Source of the DNA: an uncultured Bacilli bacterium
GTDB lineage: Bacteria; Bacillota_I; Bacilli_A; RF39; UBA660
Length of the DNA stretch: 32,819 bases
Assembly (NCBI GenBank): GCA_910586635.1
Contig: CAJUJA010000007.1
Span: forward strand, 1 to 32,819
Direction: 5' to 3'
Part shown: positions 22,772-31,357 of the stretch, piece by piece
Numbering within the stretch: position 1 is the first letter of the stretch
Layout: each line of letters opens with the position of its first letter
Made by a program: the position numbers and the translations under genes
The notes under the pieces: generated by a model
Databases searched by the model: none
Told to the model about the DNA's origin: nothing
The model's input: the letters and a program-made list of their open reading frames with translations, nothing else

Positions 22772-24133
22772 TTATAAATTTCTTTTAATTAATTGGTTCA
22801 ATTCTACAGCATATTCCATGGGAAGTTCTTCCCTAAAGCGGTCAATGAAACCTAGTATCACCAATTCTGTTGCTCTTTCTTTTCCAATCCCTCTACTCAT
22901 TAGGTAGAAGAGGGTATCTTCATTAATTTTAGAAACTGTGGCCTCATGTTCAATATTACTCTTTGTATTTGCACAAATATTAACTGGAATCGTATCACTT
23001 TTAGAAAATTCATCTAAAATTAAGGAATCACATTTTACCATTGCTTCACTATTTGTTGCACTCTTTTTAATCTCAACCTTACCTCTATAAGTTGCATTTC
23101 CTCCATTTTGGGCAATACTTTTTGAGATAATATTACTTGTGGTATGATTTCCTAAATGAATCATTCTAGCACCACTATCCTGATTCTGATTTTTCTTTGC
23201 CATACTAATGGTAATACAAGTACCGCTAGAGTAATCTCCCTTTAGAATACAGCATGGATATTTCATAGTTACCATAGAACCAATGTTTCCATCGATCCAC
23301 TCCATAGTACCATTTTCTTCTACTAATGCTCTTTTTGTAACTAGATTATATACATTAGTAGCCCAGTTTTGAATTGTTGAATAGCGACAGGTACTATTTT
23401 TCCCTACATAAATTTCAACAACTGCAGCATGTAGTGATGATTCGCTATAAGTAGGAGCGGTGCAACCCTCAACATAATGCAAAGAGGAATTATCATCCAC
23501 GATAATCAATGTCCTTTCAAATTGACCCATGTTTTTACTATTAATTCTAAAATAACTTTGTAGGGGTCGCTCTAACTTGGTATTTTTAGGGATATAAATA
23601 AAACTTCCCCCACTAAAAACACTTCCATTTAAAGCAGCAAATTTATTTTCATTACTACTTACTATTTTTCCAAAGTATTTTTTAACTAATTCTGGATAAA
23701 CCTTCATCGCCTGTTCTATCGATGTGAATATTACATTTTTCTTTTCCAATTCTTCTAACATATTATGGTAGATAACTTCACTTTCATATTGAACACCCAT
23801 TCCACCTAGGTGTTTTTCACTTTCTAATACTCCTAAATCGTTCAATTCCTCTTTTACTGGTCTTAAGACATTATTCCAATCACTTTCTATTTTTTTGTCT
23901 TTCTCATTAGACTTATAATAGATAATTCGATTAAAATCCAAATCAATATTTGGTCCAAATAAAGGCATTTTTTGTTGTTCGAATAATTCAAAAGATTTAA
24001 GTCTAAATTTTTTTACCCACTCTGCTTCTTTTTTAATACTAGAAATTTTTTCAATATTATTCCTACTTAATCCTGTTATTTCCATTTTTTCACCAGTTTC
24101 TAAATACTTATTTTTGTAATCTTTTTCCTTCAT
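22772..24133 (-). CDS. sufB: Fe-S cluster assembly scaffold SufB
   Basis: This 453-residue SufB has an N-terminal helical domain (EAEWVKKFRLKSFELF), then the beta-helix core with EVIYHNMLEELEKKNVIF, SGGSFIYIPKN, YVEGCTAPTYS and SSLHAAVVEI. In the C-terminal domain SNIEHEATVSKINEDTLFYLMSRG is the diagnostic SufB/SufD motif, with the conserved His. It builds [Fe-S] clusters on a SufBC2D complex. The start at 24133 overlaps the preceding unknown gene by 26 nt and lacks a clear ribosome site; an in-frame ATG at 24085 with GGTGA is possible, but the longer form keeps family-like N-terminal residues. Confidence 0.95.
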   Translation of the reverse strand: MKEKDYKNKYLETGEKMEITGLSRNNIEKISSIKKEAEWVKKFRLKSFELFEQQKMPLFGPNIDLDFNRIIYYKSNEKDKKIESDWNNVLRPVKEELNDLGVLESEKHLGGMGVQYESEVIYHNMLEELEKKNVIFTSIEQAMKVYPELVKKYFGKIVSSNENKFAALNGSVFSGGSFIYIPKNTKLERPLQSYFRINSKNMGQFERTLIIVDDNSSLHYVEGCTAPTYSESSLHAAVVEIYVGKNSTCRYSTIQNWATNVYNLVTKRALVEENGTMEWIDGNIGSMVTMKYPCCILKGDYSSGTCITISMAKKNQNQDSGARMIHLGNHTTSNIISKSIAQNGGNATYRGKVEIKKSATNSEAMVKCDSLILDEFSKSDTIPVNICANTKSNIEHEATVSKINEDTLFYLMSRGIGKERATELVILGFIDRFREELPMEYAVELNQLIKRNL

Positions 24134-24647
24134 AAAATTGTTCTTGTTTTTGTTTGAAGTGACAATTCTTTTCCCAATCTTTATGTGCTATCCTTCTCAG
24201 TTTTCTTCCTTTCATTCCGTGAATTCCTTTATCACTTAAATTTACTCTACTCTCAACAATACGTATTCTATCCTTAAAGTAAATATCTGAGTCTAGCATT
24301 CTATCTTCTAATTCTCTTATAGAAATTTTTTCTTGTTTTCTTAATTCCTTGATAAAGTTAGACTCTGTTTGTACATAGCAGATTCCTTTTTCATCCATCA
24401 ACTCTGGATTTTCAATGGATCCAAAGGGAATATAACTTCCTAACAATACCTTACTACCACGAACAAGGGGCAATCTTTCTCCGATGATAACGTTATAATA
24501 TTCATCATTTACCTTACATACTATAGCCTTTGGTATAAGTTCTGGTTCTTCCCTTTCTATTCCTTTTTCTGCATCATAAAATCTAACATCTACCTCAAAT
24601 AGATTTTTAGTATTTAGAACAATATCTTCTAACTCACTTTTTTTCAT
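24108..24647 (-). CDS. Unknown protein inserted between sufU and sufB
   Basis: This 179-residue protein was not recognised. It looks soluble, with no signal or TM segment. Residues 1-85 contain beta-like segments (EVDVRFY, IVCKVNDEYYNVIIGERLPLV, GSKVLLGSYIPFG). Residues 108-179 are helical and highly basic, ending RIAHKDWEKNCHFKQKQ-EQF. Three scattered Cys are present, without a C-x-x-C motif. It overlaps sufU by 14 nt at its start and sufB by 26 nt at its end, so it is tightly coupled within the suf operon, probably as an accessory to Fe-S assembly. Its coding character is supported by the length, the position in the operon and the tight overlaps. Confidence 0.65.
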   Translation of the reverse strand: MKKSELEDIVLNTKNLFEVDVRFYDAEKGIEREEPELIPKAIVCKVNDEYYNVIIGERLPLVRGSKVLLGSYIPFGSIENPELMDEKGICYVQTESNFIKELRKQEKISIRELEDRMLDSDIYFKDRIRIVESRVNLSDKGIHGMKGRKLRRIAHKDWEKNCHFKQKQEQFYEGKRLQK

Positions 24648-25068
24648 TTCTAATCACCTCTAATATCTTTTCTATTGCGTTACTAGGAAGTAGTGCACAC
24701 ATCTTTCTATTTGGTTGCATACATACTTCTTCATATACTATCAAATCCCCTATTAACTCTTTATTATATTCTTTCTCATCAATCATATTCTTATAATTCA
24801 AGATAATTTCTTCTGCTTCTTCTATTGTTTTTCCGATTAGTGTTTTAATCAAAATACTAGTAGCAGAGGTACAGATAGCACAAGCTTCCCCATCAAAAAC
24901 AATGTCTTTAATTATACCGTTTTCACATTTCAGCTGCATATCAATATTATCAATGCAGGATTCACTACTTGTATTTTGAAAAATATAACCATCCTCACTC
25001 GTTAATCCTTTATTTACTGGATTTTGATAATGATCTAGAATTATCTCTCTTCTTATATTTTTATCCAT
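24634..25068 (-). CDS. sufU: Fe-S assembly sulfur-transfer protein SufU
   Basis: This 144-residue zinc-dependent sulfurtransferase of the IscU-like fold accepts persulfide from SufS. It has N-terminal R-E-I-I-L-D-H-Y-x-x-P and the ligand set C38-x-D40 (SCID), C63 in EACAIC and C124 in RKMCALLP, matching the Cys/Asp/Cys/Cys zinc site of Bacillus SufU. An extra Cys at 66 follows the second ligand, where many relatives have Ser. It starts directly after the sufS stop codon. Confidence 0.93.
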   Translation of the reverse strand: MDKNIRREIILDHYQNPVNKGLTSEDGYIFQNTSSESCIDNIDMQLKCENGIIKDIVFDGEACAICTSATSILIKTLIGKTIEEAEEIILNYKNMIDEKEYNKELIGDLIVYEEVCMQPNRKMCALLPSNAIEKILEVIRNEKK

Positions 25069-26265
25069 TTATATCACCACTTTAAATATATCCTTACTAT
25101 TTTTTAATACTTCTATTACTTGATCCATTTCTTCTTTAGTATTATATAAATAAATACTAATCCGACACGTATTATTAATATTTAAATCATCCTTTAGGAT
25201 TTTAGCACAATGATTTCCTGCTCGAATTGCTATATTATAATGATTTAAGTAAATTGAGGTATCCTGACTAAATACACCTCTAATATTAAAGGTTACAATT
25301 CCACTTTTACTATTTTTGTTATATAAAACAATATTAGGAAGTTTCTCTAATTCTTGAATCAAATATTGTTTTAACTTGTATTCATGCTCATGAATTTTTG
25401 AAACTCCAATGGACTCAATAAATTTTATTGCCTCTCCAAGTCCTATCACAGAAGCAATGGGAGGGGTTCCTGCTTCTAGTTTAATAGGGGCTTCTTTTAA
25501 AGTATAACTACTGTCGCTTTCAAAACTTTGATTCATTCCTCCGCCATATTTTAATGGTTCCATTTTATCTAAAAGAGCTTTCTTACCATATAATATTCCC
25601 ACTCCCGTTGGGCCTGCCATTTTATGAGCTGAGAAAGCTAAAAATGATACATTTGCCTTTTCTACATCGACTGGAATATGAGAAACACTTTGAGCAGCAT
25701 CTACTACAAAGTAAAGACCTTTTTCCTTACATATCTTTCCTATTTTCTCAATATCTCTAATATCTCCCACTACATTGGAAATATGGGCAATAGATATTAC
25801 TTTTGTTTCGGGAGTAATTGAATTTAGTACATGATCAACAGTTAGTTCATGATTTTCATCTAAAGGAATGTAATTCACCTTTATTTTTTTCTTTTTCTCT
25901 AATACTAACCATGGCAACACATTAGAGGCATGTTCTGACTTAGTAATCAGTACCTCATCTCCCTTTTTTAATAGCTGCCCAAAAAATCCAAGGGCAATCA
26001 TATTTAGAGACTCTGTGGCTCCTGATGTATACACAATCTCCCTTTCATCCCGAGCATGAATAAAGTTTTTTACAATTGTTCTAACTTGATCATATTCCTG
26101 ATTGGTTTTTATCGCATTGTGATAATCTCCCCTATGAATATTAGAAGTATACTTGGTATAATAATCTACCATTTTATCTACTACACATTTTGGTTTTAAG
26201 GTAGTTGCACTATTATCCAAATATATTAATTCCTGGTTTAGAATAGGAAATTCATCTCTATTCAT
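25069..26265 (-). CDS. sufS: Cysteine desulfurase SufS
   Basis: This 398-residue PLP-dependent class V aminotransferase family enzyme (group II cysteine desulfurase) removes sulfur from L-cysteine to form a persulfide passed to SufU. It contains YLDNSATT, the PLP lysine K215 in FSAHKMAGPTGVG, and the persulfide cysteine C353 in RAGNHCAK. A GTG at 26274 also opens the frame, but GAGGTGA sits upstream of the ATG at 26265, which is preferred. The end of sufD lies 13 nt upstream. Confidence 0.95.
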   Translation of the reverse strand: MNRDEFPILNQELIYLDNSATTLKPKCVVDKMVDYYTKYTSNIHRGDYHNAIKTNQEYDQVRTIVKNFIHARDEREIVYTSGATESLNMIALGFFGQLLKKGDEVLITKSEHASNVLPWLVLEKKKKIKVNYIPLDENHELTVDHVLNSITPETKVISIAHISNVVGDIRDIEKIGKICKEKGLYFVVDAAQSVSHIPVDVEKANVSFLAFSAHKMAGPTGVGILYGKKALLDKMEPLKYGGGMNQSFESDSSYTLKEAPIKLEAGTPPIASVIGLGEAIKFIESIGVSKIHEHEYKLKQYLIQELEKLPNIVLYNKNSKSGIVTFNIRGVFSQDTSIYLNHYNIAIRAGNHCAKILKDDLNINNTCRISIYLYNTKEEMDQVIEVLKNSKDIFKVVI

Positions 26266-26277
26266 AATTTTCACCTC

Positions 26278-26904
26278 TTAAATATTTTCAATTTCTTTTT
26301 GAAGTATCACTACTTCTTTTTGTTCTGGATCTCCACCATTTAGTAATAAACCTTTGACTAATAATTCATTTGATTTTCGTCTATCTAATCCTCTACTCAT
26401 TAAATAAAATAAAATATCATCCTTAAATCTTCCGATATAGGCAGAATGAGAAGAGGATACATCATAGTTATCAATTAATAGATTAGGTAAAATTGTACTT
26501 TTACCATTTTCTAAATTAATAATCTGATTTTCCTGATTGCAGGTACAACCATTACTTGTCTTCAAAACTTTTCCTGTAATTTGAAAGGATAGACTATTAT
26601 TATTTATATTTACACCATGATTAAAAACATTGCTAACTGTTTTTTTATTGTTATGGTAAATTTGCATCGTTAAAGAATTATTTTTATAATTTATTGTACT
26701 AAAATGATATTCTACTTCTGCATGTTCCCCATCTAAGTATATTTCTATTTCTATATTCTTATCTATATTATAATGATAAACTACTAAGTGACTATTTTCA
26801 TTCAAGCGAAAAACTTGGCTTTTATCTTCTTTTGTAAATAAATATATTTCTCTTGTCTCATGATTTGATAGAATAATTTCATCTTTTATTTTTATTTTAT
26901 TCAT
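26278..26904 (-). CDS. sufD: SufD-like protein, half-length
   Basis: This 208-residue protein is about half the usual SufD length (roughly 400-440). It keeps the beta-helix strands (alternating hydrophobic segments, residues 30-150) and the C-terminal SufB/SufD motif SSSHSAYIGRFKDDILFYLMSRGL, with the conserved His. The N-terminal helical domain and the first half of the beta-helix are missing. The frame is intact and lies between sufC and sufS with an 8-nt overlap with sufC, so it looks like a shortened functional gene, not a pseudogene. It would pair with SufB and SufC in the scaffold complex. Confidence 0.85.
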   Translation of the reverse strand: MNKIKIKDEIILSNHETREIYLFTKEDKSQVFRLNENSHLVVYHYNIDKNIEIEIYLDGEHAEVEYHFSTINYKNNSLTMQIYHNNKKTVSNVFNHGVNINNNSLSFQITGKVLKTSNGCTCNQENQIINLENGKSTILPNLLIDNYDVSSSHSAYIGRFKDDILFYLMSRGLDRRKSNELLVKGLLLNGGDPEQKEVVILQKEIENI

Positions 26905-27661
26905 AAATATTACTCTCTTTTACTTCATTTATACTATGATAACCAACTTTTTCTGTCTCTAAAGCTAGGGATATATCTCCTGTTTTTTTTATGGTGCCAT
27001 CTTTCATGATATGTACATAATCAGGTTTTAAGTATTCTAAAATTCTAGGATAATGAGTAATAATAAGTACAGAGGTATCTTTATTTTCCTCTAAGTATTC
27101 TTTGATATTATCACAAACAATTTTCAGGCTATCTACATCTAATCCAGAGTCTATTTCATCTAAAATAATCAATTTAGGTTTTAACATTTTGATTTGTAAA
27201 ATTTCATTTTTTTTCTTTTCCCCACCAGAAAATCCTTTATTCAGTGATCTATGAATCATATCCATAGGAAAATTTAATTTTTGTACAGAATCTTCAATTT
27301 CTTTTATAAATTCAAAATAATTAATACGATTTCCTGTCACTTCTTGAGTAGCTGTTTTTATAAATTCACTGTTACTAACCCCTTCTACTACCGTTGGGTC
27401 TTGCATCGCTAAAAAAATTCCTTTTTTTGCTCTTTCATCTACATCTAGAGAAATAATAGATTCTTGATTAAAAAGAATATCTCCATCTATCAACTCATAT
27501 TTTGGATGCCCCATTATAGCTTTTGATAAAGTTGATTTCCCAGTACCATTTGGACCCATTATAGCATGTATTTCTCCATTTTTTATTGTAAGAGAAAGCT
27601 CATCAATAATTTTTTTGTGATTATCTTTTGTATGAACAATCATGTTTTTAATCTCTAGCAT
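26897..27661 (-). CDS. sufC: Fe-S assembly ATPase SufC
   Basis: This 254-residue ABC-type ATPase has a Walker A motif GPNGTGKS (36-43), a Q-loop near FLAMQDPTVVEGV, the signature segment GFSGGEKKK (143-151) and Walker B LIILDEIDSGLD (164-175). It drives conformational change in the SufBCD scaffold. It is first in the operon sufC-sufD-sufS-sufU-unknown-sufB, preceded by an AAGGAGGG site. The FSGGEKKKNEILQ version is specific to SufC. Confidence 0.96.
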   Translation of the reverse strand: MLEIKNMIVHTKDNHKKIIDELSLTIKNGEIHAIMGPNGTGKSTLSKAIMGHPKYELIDGDILFNQESIISLDVDERAKKGIFLAMQDPTVVEGVSNSEFIKTATQEVTGNRINYFEFIKEIEDSVQKLNFPMDMIHRSLNKGFSGGEKKKNEILQIKMLKPKLIILDEIDSGLDVDSLKIVCDNIKEYLEENKDTSVLIITHYPRILEYLKPDYVHIMKDGTIKKTGDISLALETEKVGYHSINEVKESNIYE

Positions 27662-27682
27662 CTATATCCCTCCTTATATTTC

Positions 27683-27688
27683 ATTATA
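27683..27688 (-). promoter_or_regulatory. Candidate -10 of the suf operon
   Basis: TATAAT on the minus strand, 22 nt upstream of sufC, with a weak -35. Just upstream, a six-bp AT stem (27708-27713 with 27723-27728) followed by seven T residues could be a second terminator for the preceding gene. Confidence 0.4.
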
Positions 27689-27761
27689 TAGTTTCTTTTA
27701 TAAAAAAATTGTTGCTTTTTAAAACAATCATATTTTATCATAAATTTTTATATTTTAAAAG

Positions 27762-27788
27762 AAAAAAAGAATACAGTTTCAGTATTCT
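27762..27788 (-). terminator. Intrinsic terminator after the 555-residue protein gene
   Basis: AGAATAC/GTATTCT stem (27768-27774 with 27782-27788), 7-nt loop, then a T-run on the minus strand, a few nt past the stop codon. Confidence 0.7.
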
Positions 27789-27792
27789 AAAT

Positions 27793-29460
27793 TTATGCAA
27801 CTTTTGACTTTTGATAGGATTGATTCCTATCGTTAAAATTAATAATTCCTTTCTCTTGTTCTTCTCTAGTATAGGAATTATCGTGGATATCCTGAGCATA
27901 GTTTTTATAATTTCTATTTAAATAATTGTCAACATCTAAAACTGCTGATTCTGGATAATTAATATCCATAGAAGAATCCTCCTCAACTGGTTGAATGAGA
28001 ACTCCAGCTTCTTCTACTGCATGAGAAAGTGCATGCAATCCGGCTACTTGATGTCTTAAGGATCTATTTTGCTCTTCTAGACTTTGCATCATACTATTCT
28101 GACTAGATATGGTTCCTTTTAACTGTGCATTTTGTCTTTCAAGATGAATTGATTTTGTTCTATATTCATTCACTTGGTGTCTTAAAGACTGTATTTCCTG
28201 TTGCTGTGAATAGCTTTCTTCTCTTAATATGGCAATATTTGAATCTTTTGCTTCTCCTTCTCCTCTTTCTTTATCAAGTGCTGCTCGATATTTTCTAATC
28301 ATCTCAAATTGCTTTTTGATAGTAGTGGTTGCATCAGCAACTATAGGGGTTGCAATTTCTTCATCAGTCAGGCTATAAGGTTCTTTTGACGTAACACTTA
28401 CTGGTTGTTCCTCCATTTTTTCTTCATAAGAAATCGTATCATCCTGCTCTTCTTGTTTTTCTTCTTGATCAGATTCTACCTCTCCTTCATCCCTATCAAA
28501 ATCTTCAGATTCTTCCATCACCATATTTGAATGATTCAAATCATCATCATCAAGTTCCAAATCAGATGAATCCGTTGAATCATTTTCTGTAATATTAAGC
28601 ATCACTTCTGAGTTTCCCTCTTTTGGAGTATTTTCACTTTCTAAATTTATCGTTTGTTCCTCTGAAATCGGTACTGAATTCAAATCATTTGCTGTATTCA
28701 CAATTGGTGGAGTTTCTTCCTCTTTCATACTCTGAATTGGAATATCAATATTTGGTGTTAAAGAAGAGGTCTCTCCGCCTGATATATTTTCCTCTTCTGG
28801 TAGTGAATTTACAATTGGAGGCTCTGGAGTCTGTACTTGTGCAGAGTCACTTGGTTGTTCTTGTGTAGATTGCGTTGTATTATTTTGAGATTGTACTAAT
28901 TGATCTGGGTTAAACTTCATAATCGTTGCTCCTACTACATTAGTAGCAAGGTAATAATCTCCATTATTTTCACCAATAAAACTGAAATAGTTATTAGCTA
29001 TATTTACTCCACCTATTGTATAAATAGCTGATTCTGAAAATTGATTATCAAAGATAAAGTCCCCATTCATTCCCATAATGTCTTTCATTTGTTTTTTGAT
29101 TGTCGCAGCATTCTGGGCAAGAGTTTGTGCAGCAAATGGATCCGATTTATTTTTCAAAGCGTCTATAACTGATGGTGTAGATGGAACATTTTTTTCGACT
29201 AATAATAATTGACTTTTAAGTGGCTTAATCATTTTATTCTCAAACGGAATTAGTATTTGACCTTCTTTATTAATTACACCTAATGAGGTAAAAGGTGCGT
29301 GTCCTAAGGCTTCTTTATAATTTGTAGTAGCAATTATATTTCCGTTTTCTAAATTATAGTTTTCAACAAAGTAATACATGGTATTTTGATCCACTTTTCC
29401 ATAGATAAATTCTTTTGGAGGAAAACCAGGATCATTCGTCATGCCTTTTAATATTTCCAT
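27793..29460 (-). CDS. Acidic coiled-coil protein with WG-repeat-like N-terminus, unknown
   Basis: This 555-residue protein is not recognised as a family. The N-terminal domain (about 1-195) includes SLGVINKEGQILIPFENK, which resembles one WG/KWG beta-repeat, and aromatic-rich strands (YYFVENYNL, YYLATNVVG). Residues about 195-370 are a very acidic, Ser/Thr/Pro/Gln-rich disordered region. Residues about 375-475 are a coiled coil (EMIRKYRAALDKERG to RSLRHQVAGLHALSHAV). A short tail follows. No signal peptide or TM segment. A sigma-A promoter and a GGTGGTGA site precede it and a terminator follows, so it is a single-gene unit. Possible scaffold or cytoskeletal role, unproven. Confidence 0.55.
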   Translation of the reverse strand: MEILKGMTNDPGFPPKEFIYGKVDQNTMYYFVENYNLENGNIIATTNYKEALGHAPFTSLGVINKEGQILIPFENKMIKPLKSQLLLVEKNVPSTPSVIDALKNKSDPFAAQTLAQNAATIKKQMKDIMGMNGDFIFDNQFSESAIYTIGGVNIANNYFSFIGENNGDYYLATNVVGATIMKFNPDQLVQSQNNTTQSTQEQPSDSAQVQTPEPPIVNSLPEEENISGGETSSLTPNIDIPIQSMKEEETPPIVNTANDLNSVPISEEQTINLESENTPKEGNSEVMLNITENDSTDSSDLELDDDDLNHSNMVMEESEDFDRDEGEVESDQEEKQEEQDDTISYEEKMEEQPVSVTSKEPYSLTDEEIATPIVADATTTIKKQFEMIRKYRAALDKERGEGEAKDSNIAILREESYSQQQEIQSLRHQVNEYRTKSIHLERQNAQLKGTISSQNSMMQSLEEQNRSLRHQVAGLHALSHAVEEAGVLIQPVEEDSSMDINYPESAVLDVDNYLNRNYKNYAQDIHDNSYTREEQEKGIINFNDRNQSYQKSKVA

Positions 29461-29495
29461 TTCATCACCACCTTAACTTTGCCTATTATATAAAG

Positions 29496-29524
29496 ATAAT
29501 ATCATAGTTTTTTTAAATAGACAA
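29496..29524 (-). promoter_or_regulatory. sigma-A promoter of the 555-residue protein gene
   Basis: TTGTCT (29519-29524) and TATTAT (29496-29501), spacer 17 nt, minus strand, about 35 nt upstream of the start. Confidence 0.5.
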
Positions 29525-29587
29525 TATTTTTGAATAAATTATTAGAAATATACTCATAATATAGATGAATACTTGCTGTGTTCACAT

Positions 29588-29622
29588 CAAAAGCTACCAA
29601 TAAAGGTTGCTTTTATTTTATT
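29588..29622 (+). terminator. Terminator-like hairpin in the leader of the 29651 gene
   Basis: AAAAGCTACC pairs with GGTTGCTTTT (one T-T mismatch) around AATAAA and is followed by a T-rich tract on the plus strand. No plus-strand gene lies upstream, because the upstream gene is divergent. It therefore marks a leader attenuator or the end of a small RNA, not the end of a gene. Confidence 0.5.
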
Positions 29623-29650
29623 ATTTCGCTAAAATAAAAATGGTGGTATT

Positions 29651-30403
29651 ATGAGTAAAAACAAATTAATGTTAGAAATGTCAATCTTTGCCATTTTTTT
29701 ATTTACGGCATGTACTTTTCTTGTTATTAACGAGAAAAAAAATGAATATTTAATACCCAAAATCGATCAAAAATTAAAAGAATATGTAAAAGAACAATAT
29801 CCAAACCTTACAAAAGAAATAAATATCCGTAAAACAACATATCATAAAAAAAAAGCAGCATATTTTATGCGGATTGAAAATAAAAAGAATAAAGATTTAT
29901 ATTTTATAGTCCATTATAAAAATAAAAAAATTACTTCTAGCTACAAAACAGATTATTTAGAAGGAAAAACCTTACTTTCCAAATTAGAAAATGAACTAGA
30001 GGCTCAACTAAGAAATAAAGTAAATAATAAGATTACCCTTCATTTTACTCAAAAACTTAATGAATATAATTATTCTATCTATGATAGAATAATTTCTAAT
30101 GATCACATCCAAGAATTAAGCATTTATAATATCAACGCAGAATTGGAATCTAATGATTTTCAGATAAATTCTTTAGTCACTTCTATTTCCAATTTCTATC
30201 ATTTTATTAATCATGAGGACTATCACCCTAATTACTATCAGCTTAGGATCATTCATTCCAAGAATATTACTAAAGAAATAAAACTGAAGTTTTTAAACGA
30301 AAAATTAATTACACAAAATTTAGAAGAAATCATAGAAGGGATTATACAGAAAAACCCTACTATCAGTTCTAAATTTAGTATAAAATATGAATATACAGAA
30401 TAG
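29651..30403 (+). CDS. Membrane-anchored extracellular protein, unknown function
   Basis: This 250-residue protein starts with one hydrophobic segment (about residues 8-26, IFAIFLFTACTFLVI), which is either a TM anchor or a poor lipobox around C21. The rest is Lys-rich, soluble and predicted mixed alpha/beta, with no known motif. GGTGG is just before the ATG. The stop codon overlaps the AGGAGG site of the downstream HIT gene, so the two are probably co-transcribed. Confidence 0.65.
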   Translation: MSKNKLMLEMSIFAIFLFTACTFLVINEKKNEYLIPKIDQKLKEYVKEQYPNLTKEINIRKTTYHKKKAAYFMRIENKKNKDLYFIVHYKNKKITSSYKTDYLEGKTLLSKLENELEAQLRNKVNNKITLHFTQKLNEYNYSIYDRIISNDHIQELSIYNINAELESNDFQINSLVTSISNFYHFINHEDYHPNYYQLRIIHSKNITKEIKLKFLNEKLITQNLEEIIEGIIQKNPTISSKFSIKYEYTE

Positions 30404-30413
30404 GAGGAATATT

Positions 30414-30812
30414 ATGAAGGATTGTATTTTTTGTAAAATTATAAAAGGAGACATTCCCTCTTCGAAGATTTATGAAGATGAGAAAATTTTCGTTTTTCTG
30501 GATGTAAATCCATCAACAAATGGTCATATGCTAGTAATTCCTAAAGAACATTATCAAGATTTATTTAGTCTAGATGAGGAGATTATTGTTCATTCTGTTA
30601 AAGTCATTAAAGAAAAATTATACCCTTTAATAAAGGATAGACTTCATTGTGATGGTCTAACAATTAGTCAAAATAATGGTTTTGGTCAGGAAGTTAAACA
30701 TTATCATATTCATCTTGTACCAAGATATAAAAAGGACCAAAGTACCATTACTTATAATCAGGATCTCCTTTTACCCATTGATCAGGTGTATTCTATCTTA
30801 AAAGAAAAGTAA
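30414..30812 (+). CDS. HIT family nucleotide hydrolase
   Basis: This 132-residue histidine-triad protein has the motif H96-Y-H98-I-H100-L (KHYHIHLVPR), which binds and cleaves nucleoside phosphate linkages. The N-terminal CIFCKIIKGDIPSSKIYED with C4/C7 is typical of Hit/Hint-like proteins. The frame is open to 30387, but AGGAGG at 30402-30407 sits 6 nt before the ATG at 30414, which is chosen. The 3' end overlaps the convergent membrane-protein gene by 20 nt. The substrate cannot be assigned. Confidence 0.92.
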   Translation: MKDCIFCKIIKGDIPSSKIYEDEKIFVFLDVNPSTNGHMLVIPKEHYQDLFSLDEEIIVHSVKVIKEKLYPLIKDRLHCDGLTISQNNGFGQEVKHYHIHLVPRYKKDQSTITYNQDLLLPIDQVYSILKEK

Positions 30813-31305
30813 ATACTAAATCAATAGAAAAGGCTACTAATACCAGGTAAGTTATAATACTTGGTATTTTTTCTATTACTTTATCAATGATTGGTTTTAT
30901 AATATAGATCACAACTATAGACATAGCACCCCATAGTAATGCCATTTCTAAAGAGATATAGGGTCCTATATGGAATTTCATATCACGATAATCCCAAAAT
31001 ACTTTATGGAATACTTTTTCGATTAAAATCCCTCCCAATAACTCTGCTACTGTTAAAATAATTGCAGATAGCAAGAATACCAAAACTAATTTCAACCATC
31101 TAGGAACCTTAATTCGATTAAAAACAAATCTCATAATTATAATAATCATGACACAACCAATTCCATAAACTGGAATCCAAGGTCCATACAAAATTCCATT
31201 ATTCATTCCTTTAAAAAGAAAGAATTTTAAACTAGTTTCTATTACAAATCCAATCATAGAGTATATTAAAAAGGAATTGATGTAATATCTTATTTTTTTC
31301 TCCAT
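30793..31305 (-). CDS. CmpB-like putative ABC-transporter membrane protein (ABC_trans_CmpB family)
   Basis: About 170 residues with five TM helices. The pattern SMIGFVIET, GILYGPWIPVYGIG and ELLGGILIEKVFHKVFWDYRDMKF matches the ABC_trans_CmpB family, small membrane proteins of unknown function common in Firmicutes. The family's link to ABC transport is by name only, and no ATPase gene is here. TAGGTGA lies just before the ATG at 31305; the frame also opens at 31332 without a site. The 3' end overlaps the convergent HIT gene. Confidence 0.82.
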   Translation of the reverse strand: MEKKIRYYINSFLIYSMIGFVIETSLKFFLFKGMNNGILYGPWIPVYGIGCVMIIIIMRFVFNRIKVPRWLKLVLVFLLSAIILTVAELLGGILIEKVFHKVFWDYRDMKFHIGPYISLEMALLWGAMSIVVIYIIKPIIDKVIEKIPSIITYLVLVAFSIDLVFTFLLR

Positions 31306-31330
31306 TTTATCACCTACTATTAATATGCAC

Positions 31331-31357
31331 AAAAAAAAAGAGAATTATCTCTTTTTT
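31331..31357 (-). terminator. Intrinsic terminator of the tandem small-peptide operon
   Basis: AAAAAAGAGA/TCTCTTTTTT stem (31348-31357 with 31334-31343, ATTA loop) followed by further T residues on the minus strand; it overlaps the stop of the 35-residue peptide. Confidence 0.75.
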
